From Euryarchaeota archaeon UBA439 (GTDB lineage: Archaea > Thermoplasmatota > Poseidoniia > Poseidoniales > Thalassarchaeaceae), in assembly GCA_002497245.1 (NCBI GenBank), contig DANB01000019.1:1-62735 (forward strand): 62,735 bases of DNA. Direction: 5' to 3'. The notes beneath the pieces are model-generated. The model saw only the letters and a program-made list of their open reading frames with translations. It was not told the origin of the DNA and did no database searches. Position numbers and translations under genes: made by a program. Of the stretch, positions 26,259 to 35,298 are shown one piece after another (the stretch's first letter is position 1; every line of letters begins with the position of its first letter).

Positions 26259-29200
26259 ATGAGGCGTAAACAAACAGCACTTCTTATGACAGTCCTAATT
26301 CTGTCAAGTTTAGCCTTTGTTTCTCAAACTAGGCCTCAGGCACCAGTAGAAAATGTCGACCCTGGAGAAGCTGCTGGAGGCGGCCCTCCAGTGACTGATG
26401 AAGATGGAGACAAGATTCCTGATTTCCATGAAGAAATATTATTCGGAGAAGATATCATTCTTAATTTAGGCAACGAAATAATTAGTATATCTGGACTTGA
26501 CTCAAGGAATGGTACAGATAATATGTCTGATTATGACCGTGATGGAGCAAGTGCTCTTCTTGAGTATTGTTGGCCTTATACATTAGATAGATGTTTTACA
26601 GATAGAGTCTCATTAACTGGCAAGCCGGGAGAATTAACAGATTCAGGTATGAGAGAATGGCTCGATCCGAGAGTAGCAGATACTGATGGAGATGGCCTCC
26701 CTGACGGTTATGAAATTTATATGTGTACTGAAGGAGGTCTTGGTTATCTCAATACAACAAATGCATGGACTTGTCTTTGGTTTGATCCATTAGATCCCAG
26801 CGATATGTGGGAGGATATTGATAGGTGTGCAGATTTTACATTTGGGTGCGGAGATGGTTTTGATGTGGATCGAAACGGAATTATAGATGATACGGAGAAA
26901 TATACTAATTCTGAAGAATATCTCTTCGGCACTCCCGAAGACTGGGTGACTGAGAGAGATGGTTTGTGGTGTTTCGGTGAGATTAATATGTTAAATTCAG
27001 AATCATGCCAAAAATCTGTAGAAAGACAAACTGGCGATGGATGGTTAGGTAGTGATCCAACTGAATCAGATTCAGACTATTATTCATGGGCAGAAATTAT
27101 TTCTGTTGGTTTAGCAGTTCCTGGAGATGGGATTCCAGATGGTTGGGAAGTGCATTATGGACTTGATCCAAGAAATGCTAGTGATGCAATCATAGATTCA
27201 GATTCAGATGGCTGGGATCTGGATAGGGATGGATATATTATTCCTGACACTTCTGTAGCTACATCTAGTTGGGGTGAATCCTTTAGTAACTATGAAGAAT
27301 ATATGATATTTTATGACCAAGGAGTTTCAGTAACTCCCGGACTCCGGAGTATCGATTTGTCTAATACCGATGATAGTTTCTTGACATATGATCAGTCAAC
27401 ATCTCCACAATTAGTCGATGCTAGTGTTCATACTATTATTTCTGATAATCAGAGAGATAGACTAATGGTAGGTTCAGAATATGGAATAACCATATTGGAT
27501 CCATTTAATCAGGTATCTACAATGATAGAACTCCCTTCTGGTTTAGTTTTAAATTCAATGATGGATTGGTCGGATGATGATGGAGAATATCTAATTTTAT
27601 TAACAAATCAAGGGATATCAATAGTCGAAATAATTAATGGTATTCCGCAAATTGATTCATCAACCTTTGAGCCATCGGATTCCAGTATCTCTGTGGGTTC
27701 AATCGATGAGATGGTTGTGCTTAAGACTGGTAGTGGAAGTCTAGACTTAATGCTCTTTTCAGGACAAGAGGCATGGACAACCTCAATATCTGGGACGACT
27801 ATGGATTCTCTAATTTATCTTGATTCAATCTCGGAGATATTATCTGTTAATGCGGCCAATGTAAACACTGCATTGCATATGGAAATGGATGGCCGTGGAC
27901 CTTTACTTTTGATAGGCACTGACGGCGGATTAATGGCTTGGAATACTACGGATGGTTCTGACTCTGTAGGTACTCCTTGGTGGGTTTTCAATAGAGAAAA
28001 TGCGGAAGATTTTGTACAAAAAGCGGATTTACTTAATGTTTCAAAATCGGCGATAGTGAACATTTTGCAACCTGCTGGACCAAAAGATTCTTCGGGAAAT
28101 TTTGAATTAATTACTGGTGCATGGATTGGTACATCTGGTGGCTTACATTTGATTGACATTGGCAAATTGATATCAATGCCTGTAACTGCCTTTAATTCTG
28201 AGAGAATGTGGAATCAAGAGAATTGGTTATCAGGTTCAAATGATGTCCATTCAGTTCATACATTTGAAAACCAAGTAATAGTAGGTTCCAAAGATGGTAC
28301 TTGGGTTCTCGAGGGAGGGTATCAAGGAGTAACGGGAATGTCAGAAAATCAAACATTCCTTCCTGGATTAGTAACTTCGTTAACGACATTAGAATCATCT
28401 GAATCAATCATAATGTTCGCCGGTATTTCTCCTGGGAATTATATGAATATAATGCCAATTGACCCACAATCAACTGATTCAGACCTTGATGGAATGCCCG
28501 ATGGTTGGGAATTTATTCACGGACTTGATCCAACCGATCCATATGATAGAGATAGAGATGCAGATGCTGATGGTGTTCTATACAATCCTGAATTCGGCGA
28601 AGGTATAGATAGGAGTTGGACTAATCTAGACGAATTCCGATTCATCACTAATTCAGAAAATGGCTTTAATGGAACAGATCCAAGAAATATAGATACTGAT
28701 GGAGATGGACTAACTGATGGCGAAGAATATTGGGGTTGGTTCACCGAATCTACTAATTTCGATTGTCATTATTTGAATCAAGAGTATATTTGTGATGAAC
28801 TAACTGGTTCAGAAGCGTTGTCAGTCCATCTTGAAGGATGGTTAGGTTCCGGTGCAGGTGGAGGTACTGATGGCCCTACAGACCCTACTGATACAGACTC
28901 AGATGGAGATGGAATGCCCGATGGTTGGGAAATTGAAAATCGAAGATGGATTGGAGACGTATATAATGGAGGTAATCTATGGACATTAGACCCTAGAAAT
29001 CCTAATGACGCCCAAGATGACGCTGATAATGATGGACTTTCCAATCTCTGTGAGTACAAATGGTCTAATCTACTTCAAACTGTGATTAATGAAGGTCTTC
29101 CTTCGCATGGCGAAAGCTCCGATGCTGCCTTAAATTGGACTGCAACTGATCCAAATAATATTGATTCAGATGGAGATACATTACCAGATGGATGGGAGGC

Positions 29201-31979
29201 AAGATATTCTTGTTCATGGTCTGCAGATGCTGCTGGATTAAATCCTTTGAATGGTTCTGATGCATTGAATAATCCGGACGGTGACGGATACGATATTAAT
29301 CATAATGGTATTTTAGAATTAGAAGAGAGCCTAGTTAACTGGATGGAATTCCATTGGAAATCTGAGATTATTTTTTCTGACAGTACAGATAATGATATTC
29401 CATTCCCTGACAATTTTACTACATTTTTATTCAATGATACTTGGGAAGATTTTGCCGGAGGCTCATTCGGTAAGTATGCTAGTAATAATTACAACAGTCT
29501 AATCAATGCAACCTCTGAAATAGATGTAGGCTCAGGAAATCCACTAAGTTCCGATTCAGATCTAGATGGAATGCCAGATGGTTGGGAGTTTTATCATGCT
29601 AGATGGAGTCTTTTTGATAGCTCATGGACCCTTAATCCGGTTAATGAAAATGACCGTATAGGCGATCCTGATGGGGATGGAATGAATAACTGGGAAGAAT
29701 ATAATGTAATATCTAGTAATCTTTCAGAGATAGATTCTCTAATTACGGTTCCTCAATTTTATCTTCTCTACTTTGGCGGCGAATATCTTCCTAATCCCTG
29801 GTTATCCGCGCAGTCATCCAGTTCTTTCGGTTCATTTTTAACACCTGAACAAATTAATCTTACAGGTTTAACAGCAGATCCTAATAATCCTGATACAGAT
29901 TCAGATGGGTTACTAGATGGTATGGAATTAATCTTCACAAGATGGAACTCAACTGATGAGGTTTGGACTCTCAATCCTCTTGTCCCTAATGACGGAAATT
30001 ATGACTCAGATAATGATGGTATTTCTGATCAGATTGAGCTCAATCTGACACTCAATAATCCATTTAATGGAGGCTTATCTCCTCCGGATGCCCCTAGACT
30101 TTGGGAAGAGGCAGAGTATCTTGATCCTTCTGAGGCAGAAAATAGAGTATATAGAATTCTTTTCAATAAAGAAGGAAGAGCCCAACTCGCCCTTCAGCAA
30201 TTTGCGGATTGGCAAGGAGGAGCCACAGCAAAACCTCTTCTTAAAGCCCTATTTGGTGTCTCTGATCCAACAACAGATGATACAGATAGAGACGGTATGA
30301 GTGATGGTTATGAATATTGGTTCACTGAATGGAATCTTGAAGATAATCGCTGGGAGATGAATCTTCTTACGGGAACTGATATTTCTGTTGATAGTGATGG
30401 TGACTCATATGATTGTAATGGTGATGGAATAATTTCTCCATCCGAATCTTATGACAATTTAGCAGAGTTTGAATCAAGAATATATGGTAAAAAATTAGCA
30501 ATAGATAGCATTCCAAACGGAACAGGTCTCGTTTCATATGGTGCAGATACTGTAAACGCATACATGGATGAGAAATCTATGACCTATTCCTTGGCATTGA
30601 GTCAATTATATGTCACTTTTTCTTCGAAATCAATATCCTCATTCGAGAAATCGGGATTAATTAATCAGATAAATCCTGATAATTTCAATATTAGTTTAGC
30701 GGGAATTAGTGACCCCACAGATTCTGACTCAGACAGGGACGGAATGCCTGATGGTTGGGAATATTGTTTCTCGATATATGGTCAATACTTACCAGTTAAT
30801 GACTATCGATGGTCCATGAACCCCATTAATCCACTTGATGTAAATTACGACCCTGATGAAGATGGTTGGTATGACAGACAGTGGGAAGATGATCCAGCGA
30901 CCCAAGGAAAATGGGAGAATAGACAATTTACATCAGCAAATATGGAAAACCAAATTAGTAATGGAGTACTTCCTTTATTCTTTAGCAATATTATGGAATA
31001 TGAAAACGGGACATTGCCATTGGATTCAGACTCAGATGATGACTCCATGGTCATGAAGCCGGTGTTTACTAACGGTGAAGTTACAGATTACATTCAAGAT
31101 ATGAATCTAAGCGATGGTCGAGAAATTTTCAAGTATGGTACAAATCCTTTAGATAATGATACTGATGGAGATATGATGCCTGACTTCTATGAATACTATA
31201 GAGGGTGGAATGAAACTAATGATAATTGGTCATCTTATCTTAAAATAGAAGTACAATGGGAGCAAATATCTGCAAATAATCTCAAACCAGTTCAAATTTC
31301 TAATAATGTTATTTCACGTCCGATTTTAAACTGGGTTTGGTTTACTCATGATGCAACTGATCCTAATGATGCTGGCCAAGATGCTGATAATGATGGGGGA
31401 TGGGACTGTTCAGGAGGAAATTGTGAATATCAACCTTACAATAATTTCCAAGAATATTATGGTGTGGTAAATGCATCTCTATCTTCTCCAACATTAGTCC
31501 GTCAGTCTTTATTGAATGATTGTTCTGGTAATTATGTTGAAGAATGGTGGCAGCTAAGAGAGTCATTATTAGGAACATGCTCAGGTTCATCAGCTCTAAC
31601 ATCAAATTATTTTAGAATGTATAAAATCAATAATAATGACCAACTATTTGCATTAATTGTCGATGATAATGATTTGGATTATCAATACTTAGATACCACC
31701 GACGACGAGACATTGTGTAACGGGGAATGGGCTGATTCTTACCAGAGATTCGCTGGAGACCAGTATCATTTCCCTAATATCGGCCTTGGAGAGTATGTAT
31801 TTGGTTGGTGGGTTTTAGATATTGACGGAGATCAGATTGCTGATGGAACAGATCCGACAAAATGGGATACCGATGGAGACTGGTTAAATGACTTCTTTGA
31901 AATAGAAGATGACATGTTGGATGGAGTGCGTGGAAATAGTGCTTCACCAATAAGATATGATGATAGAACTACTACCTGA
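26259..31979 (+). CDS. Giant secreted calcium-repeat protein with predicted seven-bladed propeller
   Basis: The 1,906-residue protein starts with a signal peptide (ALLMTVLILSSLAFVSQT). It contains many acidic calcium-binding repeats of the form DSDGDGMPDGWE followed by a variable stretch and LDPRNPND, placing it with the partial protein at 1-3036. Residues about 385-735 lack these repeats and instead hold seven segments of one pattern (LMVGSEYGITILD, LILLTNQGISIVE, LMLFSGQEAWTTS, LLLIGTDGGLMAW, AWIGTSGGLHLID, VIVGSKDGTWVLE, MFAGISPGNYMNI), which suggests a seven-bladed beta-propeller. There is no C-terminal membrane helix or recognised sorting signal, so it is probably released or held by other surface proteins. 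The domain order is read from sequence; a binding or adhesion role is inferred. Confidence 0.85.
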   Translation: MRRKQTALLMTVLILSSLAFVSQTRPQAPVENVDPGEAAGGGPPVTDEDGDKIPDFHEEILFGEDIILNLGNEIISISGLDSRNGTDNMSDYDRDGASALLEYCWPYTLDRCFTDRVSLTGKPGELTDSGMREWLDPRVADTDGDGLPDGYEIYMCTEGGLGYLNTTNAWTCLWFDPLDPSDMWEDIDRCADFTFGCGDGFDVDRNGIIDDTEKYTNSEEYLFGTPEDWVTERDGLWCFGEINMLNSESCQKSVERQTGDGWLGSDPTESDSDYYSWAEIISVGLAVPGDGIPDGWEVHYGLDPRNASDAIIDSDSDGWDLDRDGYIIPDTSVATSSWGESFSNYEEYMIFYDQGVSVTPGLRSIDLSNTDDSFLTYDQSTSPQLVDASVHTIISDNQRDRLMVGSEYGITILDPFNQVSTMIELPSGLVLNSMMDWSDDDGEYLILLTNQGISIVEIINGIPQIDSSTFEPSDSSISVGSIDEMVVLKTGSGSLDLMLFSGQEAWTTSISGTTMDSLIYLDSISEILSVNAANVNTALHMEMDGRGPLLLIGTDGGLMAWNTTDGSDSVGTPWWVFNRENAEDFVQKADLLNVSKSAIVNILQPAGPKDSSGNFELITGAWIGTSGGLHLIDIGKLISMPVTAFNSERMWNQENWLSGSNDVHSVHTFENQVIVGSKDGTWVLEGGYQGVTGMSENQTFLPGLVTSLTTLESSESIIMFAGISPGNYMNIMPIDPQSTDSDLDGMPDGWEFIHGLDPTDPYDRDRDADADGVLYNPEFGEGIDRSWTNLDEFRFITNSENGFNGTDPRNIDTDGDGLTDGEEYWGWFTESTNFDCHYLNQEYICDELTGSEALSVHLEGWLGSGAGGGTDGPTDPTDTDSDGDGMPDGWEIENRRWIGDVYNGGNLWTLDPRNPNDAQDDADNDGLSNLCEYKWSNLLQTVINEGLPSHGESSDAALNWTATDPNNIDSDGDTLPDGWEARYSCSWSADAAGLNPLNGSDALNNPDGDGYDINHNGILELEESLVNWMEFHWKSEIIFSDSTDNDIPFPDNFTTFLFNDTWEDFAGGSFGKYASNNYNSLINATSEIDVGSGNPLSSDSDLDGMPDGWEFYHARWSLFDSSWTLNPVNENDRIGDPDGDGMNNWEEYNVISSNLSEIDSLITVPQFYLLYFGGEYLPNPWLSAQSSSSFGSFLTPEQINLTGLTADPNNPDTDSDGLLDGMELIFTRWNSTDEVWTLNPLVPNDGNYDSDNDGISDQIELNLTLNNPFNGGLSPPDAPRLWEEAEYLDPSEAENRVYRILFNKEGRAQLALQQFADWQGGATAKPLLKALFGVSDPTTDDTDRDGMSDGYEYWFTEWNLEDNRWEMNLLTGTDISVDSDGDSYDCNGDGIISPSESYDNLAEFESRIYGKKLAIDSIPNGTGLVSYGADTVNAYMDEKSMTYSLALSQLYVTFSSKSISSFEKSGLINQINPDNFNISLAGISDPTDSDSDRDGMPDGWEYCFSIYGQYLPVNDYRWSMNPINPLDVNYDPDEDGWYDRQWEDDPATQGKWENRQFTSANMENQISNGVLPLFFSNIMEYENGTLPLDSDSDDDSMVMKPVFTNGEVTDYIQDMNLSDGREIFKYGTNPLDNDTDGDMMPDFYEYYRGWNETNDNWSSYLKIEVQWEQISANNLKPVQISNNVISRPILNWVWFTHDATDPNDAGQDADNDGGWDCSGGNCEYQPYNNFQEYYGVVNASLSSPTLVRQSLLNDCSGNYVEEWWQLRESLLGTCSGSSALTSNYFRMYKINNNDQLFALIVDDNDLDYQYLDTTDDETLCNGEWADSYQRFAGDQYHFPNIGLGEYVFGWWVLDIDGDQIADGTDPTKWDTDGDWLNDFFEIEDDMLDGVRGNSASPIRYDDRTTT

Positions 31980-32020
31980 TATTCATTGCATTAATTTGCT
32001 CATGTCTTCTCGGTTAGTTT

Positions 32021-32491
32021 ATGGATAGTCAAGGGGAGATGCCATCCCCTACAGATTCTATGGAAGAAAAATTACTTTTTCTTCAGGAAAATTTATCCAA
32101 TTTTGTCAAGCAGTATAGTTTACCAATTATTGAATCTGCATTGGTAATATCAAAATATATCAATATTCTATTAAATGAATTAGAAAAGAAAGCAACTATG
32201 GAGAATGAAATCTTACCTTTAGAAATAACTGAACCAAGAGCAATAATAGAGGGTGTTAAGGCACCCAAGATAGAGGATTTCCCACTCGACAAATTAATGC
32301 AAAATATAGACCAGGATAGAATGGATATTTTTGATACAATAATTAGAACTATAATCAATGGCTCAGAGATACCCTTTGTTAATGCAATTATGTTGTTGAG
32401 AGACTGGGAAGGAATTATACGAACTCAACTTGCCAAATCTACAAGTCCCGGCCATCTTTTCAGTCCATTAGAGTTAGATGATGGCTTTTGA
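32021..32491 (+). CDS. Hypothetical small acidic protein
   Basis: This 156-residue protein is not recognised. It is mostly alpha-helical by appearance, with amphipathic stretches (EEKLLFLQENLSNFV, ISKYINILLNELEKKA), no signal peptide, no membrane helix and no Cys or His cluster. It lies 41 bases after the giant calcium-repeat gene on the same strand and may be transcribed with it. It ends where the convergent small membrane-protein gene ends. The start could be ATG 32021 or ATG 32039. Codon use resembles neighbouring genes, which supports it being real. Confidence 0.65.
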   Translation: MDSQGEMPSPTDSMEEKLLFLQENLSNFVKQYSLPIIESALVISKYINILLNELEKKATMENEILPLEITEPRAIIEGVKAPKIEDFPLDKLMQNIDQDRMDIFDTIIRTIINGSEIPFVNAIMLLRDWEGIIRTQLAKSTSPGHLFSPLELDDGF

Positions 32492-32824
32492 TTATTCATT
32501 TTCTGCTTTTGCTACAATTCTACTTGACACAAAAAACGCATCTCCAATTGACCAGACATATAGCAGAAACCATAAAATTACTGTGAAAAGTAACGGCAAT
32601 TGTATCAAAAACCAACCATTTGCCTTTTCGTGCTGCCGATTAAAATGTTGACCTAAGAAAAGGAAAGGAATCAGAGCTAGTATAATTGTGAACAATGGCC
32701 TTAAAGTCCCCCATGGTCCTATTCCTCCATTAAGTTCACTCCAAATTACTCCTATAACTCCTAATCTGCTTACTTTTTCTTGCTCTTCGTCTTCACTTAT
32801 ATTGACGACAAGCTCTTCAGTCAT
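32492..32824 (-). CDS. Small two-helix membrane protein
   Basis: This 110-residue protein has an acidic N-terminus (EELVVNISEDEEQEK) and two membrane helices at about 43-60 (LFTIILALIPFLFLG) and 73-95 (LPLLFTVILWFLLYVWSIGDAFF). The GDAFFVSSR end of the second helix is faintly like TM2-type proteins, but the resemblance is too weak for assignment. It abuts the convergent unknown gene and is divergent from the Pcp-Nudix fusion, with 84 bases between the chosen starts. Function unknown. Confidence 0.65.
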   Translation of the reverse strand: MTEELVVNISEDEEQEKVSRLGVIGVIWSELNGGIGPWGTLRPLFTIILALIPFLFLGQHFNRQHEKANGWFLIQLPLLFTVILWFLLYVWSIGDAFFVSSRIVAKAENE

Positions 32825-32908
32825 GCATGTGCTAATAATACCTGAATGATGAAGATAGCGATTATTTGTATGGAAAACACCAACTATCTCCTACTTATGC
32901 AAATTACC

Positions 32909-33901
32909 ATGGGTACTCCAAGTGTGTTAATTACGGGTTATCCAAAGTTCTCAGATTTTAGCAATAATATCTCTGAAAAGATATTATCAATTTTCAAAGA
33001 AATAGATATTTTAGATATAGATATCTCTACTGAATTACTATCTGTTGACGAAGATGGTAGTGATTTAGTTGCAAAAAAAATCAACCTTGGAGATAACTTT
33101 GACGCAATAATTCATTTGGGATTTTCATCTAAATCAGAAAAAATTCGTTTTGAAAAATATGCATATAATGAGTATAGTATGTCCCTATCTGACAATTCTG
33201 GTCGTTGTATTTCTTCTGGCGAAATAATTCAGAATAAAATAACCCGGCATCGTACAAATGTCAATGAAATTGTAATCAATGAAGTCTTTCAAGATGATTC
33301 TCGTGTAGAATGGAGTATTAATCCTGGTCGTTTTGTTTGCAATGAAACTTACTTCAAGACTCTAAATATGATCTATAATAAAAATAATAAAACAAAGGTC
33401 CTTTTTGTTCATTTACCTCCTGAGAATATTCTTAATATCATTGACCAGACAGAAATTATTGAGCGTTTAATTAGATGTATTACTAAACCATATATTGAGG
33501 TAGTAGGGGCGTTAATATTTGATGAAAATGATAGAATCCTATCTTGCAGACGTCCTAAGGAAAAGTCTTGGCCGTCGTGGTGGGAGTTCCCTGGAGGGAA
33601 GGTAGAATTTGGGGAAAATCCCTTTCAGGCCTTATCTAGAGAATTAAAAGAAGAACTTTCATTAAATGTTTCACCATCAAAAATTATTGCAGAGCAATTT
33701 TTTGATTATGAAGATAAATACGTGAGATTAATGGTTCTGAATTGTGGGATAATTGAAGAAGATCAAATCGAGTTAGTTGAACATGATCAAATGAGGTGGC
33801 TGCATAAACATGAATTATTTGAAGTTAATTGGTTACCTGCAGATTTACCAATTATTGAAAAATGGTTTGTTGAAGGTATTCCTAGTCCTCATCAATATTA
33901 A
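32909..33901 (+). CDS. Pyroglutamyl-peptidase / Nudix hydrolase fusion
   Basis: The protein of 330 residues has two enzyme domains. Residues 1 to about 205 match pyroglutamyl-peptidase I (C15), which removes N-terminal pyroglutamate: VLITGYPKF, IIHLGFSSKSEKIRFEKYA with Glu82, a SDNSG element, PGRFVCNETYF with Cys144 and LFVHLPP with His168. Starting at ATG 32909 puts the Cys and His at the same numbers as in the Bacillus enzyme, which supports this start over ATG 32846. Residues about 215-325 are a MutT-like Nudix domain with GGKVEFGE and RELKEELSL; the Gly normally after EE-x is Ser. ILSCRRPKEKSWPSWWEFPGG fits 8-oxo-dGTPase-type members. I do not know this fusion as a standard arrangement. 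Both active sites look intact. There is no signal peptide. Confidence 0.8.
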   Translation: MGTPSVLITGYPKFSDFSNNISEKILSIFKEIDILDIDISTELLSVDEDGSDLVAKKINLGDNFDAIIHLGFSSKSEKIRFEKYAYNEYSMSLSDNSGRCISSGEIIQNKITRHRTNVNEIVINEVFQDDSRVEWSINPGRFVCNETYFKTLNMIYNKNNKTKVLFVHLPPENILNIIDQTEIIERLIRCITKPYIEVVGALIFDENDRILSCRRPKEKSWPSWWEFPGGKVEFGENPFQALSRELKEELSLNVSPSKIIAEQFFDYEDKYVRLMVLNCGIIEEDQIELVEHDQMRWLHKHELFEVNWLPADLPIIEKWFVEGIPSPHQY

Positions 33902-34400
33902 TAGTTGGATTCCCTCTTTTGTCAAACCATTCAGTCGGCTCACCGTCGCCCCTCATTGCTAACTCATCTCCTGAGAATCGGGGTATCTCATTTCTTCCTT
34001 CATGCCAAGTTTGTTGTTCCAGCCATATATCTATATCCTCTCCTGAAATATTAATTTTAATCATTCCACCGAGTGTCTTATCATCTAAAACAAAAGAGAC
34101 TTTCCCTGCAATAGCGGCCTGCCTTGAGATGTAAAAGTGGGTTGAATCAGAATCACAATTCAGAGTCATTACGTCCAGTGCTGTATCTAATATTCTTTGT
34201 ATTCTAATCTGATTTAATAGATATTCTAGACTGCAAGATTCACCATGGATTTCTTCTTCTACATTTTCCGTTGGAAATTCTCTTTTTTCAAGATTTTTTT
34301 TAATTTCACAATCGGGGAAAAATATTTTTATTGATTGAATAATCTTTTCCAGATCTTCATATGGTTGGACTATTGAAGAGATTGTAATAACAGGCTCCAT
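33882..34400 (-). CDS. UPF0201 family RNA-binding-like protein
   Basis: From ATG 34400 the 172-residue protein begins PVITISSIVQPYEDLEKI and continues with IKIFFPDCEIK, LEYLLNQIRIQRILDTALDV, FYISRQAAIAGKVSFVLDD and LGGMIKINI. This order (P-x-E-D-x-x-K at the start, IFPD, QRILDTA, K/RQAA-x-x-GKV) is that of the archaeal UPF0201 family, which is related to ribosomal L5-like RNA-binding folds. The reading frame stays open to 34607, but a longer form would overlap the divergent neighbour, so the shorter start is preferred. A C-terminal extension of about 35 residues (EQQTWHEGRNEIPRF onwards) goes beyond the family core. The 3' end overlaps the convergent Pcp-Nudix gene by 20 bases. Confidence 0.78.
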   Translation of the reverse strand: MEPVITISSIVQPYEDLEKIIQSIKIFFPDCEIKKNLEKREFPTENVEEEIHGESCSLEYLLNQIRIQRILDTALDVMTLNCDSDSTHFYISRQAAIAGKVSFVLDDKTLGGMIKINISGEDIDIWLEQQTWHEGRNEIPRFSGDELAMRGDGEPTEWFDKRGNPTINIDED

Positions 34401-34494
34401 GATTGTCCGCAGTATTCCCCAGTCATGAGTTCTCTGTTTGAATAATCTCTCAAATACACGAATGGTTGAAATTGAATAGTTGCTGAGAAGTGTT

Positions 34495-35247
34495 ATGACA
34501 GAGCGCTCTAGTACCATCTCCGGAGCATTGTTATTGACCCCTACTCTTTGTATAGTTGCATTAAGATATGGTTTACCAGCAATTAACGAAGTAATATCCA
34601 ACGACATAATAATTGAAGGCTCTATTCATATTTTTGCAATTATTATTGGAATTATTATGTTTTCAAGATATAGGGTTATTGAAGACCATGAATATCATCG
34701 CTCTGCAGCAATAAAAAGACTTCGTAAATCATATACTCAAGAAGATAAGGGATTATGGGAGAAATCTGATGGCGCTATCAAAAAACTTGAAGATCAAGCT
34801 TCTGAACAAGTAAAAGGCCGTAAAGGGGCCCTAATTCAAGCTAAGATGTCAGGAACCATTGGATCGTTGAATGCTGAATCATTAGAAAAAGAAGTAGACG
34901 AAGATAAAGAAATTGAAGTAGTTACGCACCATAGAAATATTGGCACAATAATCGATGAAGAAATAATTAATAATAAAACAGAATCATCAAAATCATTCTT
35001 TTCAAAGAGGCTGGAAAGATCTGCTCTTAAGAGACTAGAGAAAAAAAGACTCAAGGCGGAAAAGAGAGAAATGAAGCAAATAAAAAATAAAAATAAGGTA
35101 AAGGGATATACGCAAAATGATGATAATCAATGGGATGTATCTCCAAAAACTAAAACCACTCCAAAAGTTATTTCATGTAAGGAATGCGGAACTCTAAATA
35201 ATTCTCAAAATCCTTACTGTACATCATGTGGGACATACTTATCATGA
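34495..35247 (+). CDS. Membrane protein with C-terminal zinc ribbon
   Basis: The protein (about 250 residues from ATG 34495) has two N-terminal membrane helices (ISGALLLTPTLCIVALRYGL and IIIEGSIHIFAIIIGIIMF). A long, highly charged cytoplasmic region with probable coiled coil follows (RLEKKRLKAEKREMKQ), then a C-terminal zinc ribbon of two CxxC pairs (CKECGTLNNSQNPYCTSCG). A short motif occurs twice: SYTQEDKGLWEKS near residue 82 and GYTQNDDNQWDVS near 205. These resemble Trp-containing tails on surface proteins in this window. The gene is divergent from the UPF0201 gene and lies 51 bases before dnaJ on the same strand, so may share a transcript with it. Function unknown. Confidence 0.7.
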   Translation: MTERSSTISGALLLTPTLCIVALRYGLPAINEVISNDIIIEGSIHIFAIIIGIIMFSRYRVIEDHEYHRSAAIKRLRKSYTQEDKGLWEKSDGAIKKLEDQASEQVKGRKGALIQAKMSGTIGSLNAESLEKEVDEDKEIEVVTHHRNIGTIIDEEIINNKTESSKSFFSKRLERSALKRLEKKRLKAEKREMKQIKNKNKVKGYTQNDDNQWDVSPKTKTTPKVISCKECGTLNNSQNPYCTSCGTYLS

Positions 35248-35271
35248 AAAGAGAATACTTCATAGAGGACC

Positions 35272-35295
35272 GATAAAAAAATATATTCAGGTGAG
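35272..35295 (+). promoter_or_regulatory. AT-rich box and ribosome site before dnaJ
   Basis: AGGTGAG at 35289-35295 is a strong ribosome site for the ATG at 35299. The preceding GATAAAAAAATATA could be a TATA element, but it sits so close to the start that it would suit only a very short leader. Read-through from the upstream gene is equally possible. Confidence 0.45.
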
Positions 35296-35298
35296 ATA

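Noticed and set aside
26400..31950. Repeated GAT-GG-rich DNA that looks like a tandem or CRISPR-type repeat array
   Set aside because: The repeats are in frame, unevenly spaced and encode calcium-binding motifs; there are no spacers of even length and no cas genes.
33882..34607. A 241-residue version of the UPF0201 protein
   Set aside because: The first 69 residues lie opposite the divergent membrane-protein gene and lack family similarity; the conserved region starts at ATG 34400.
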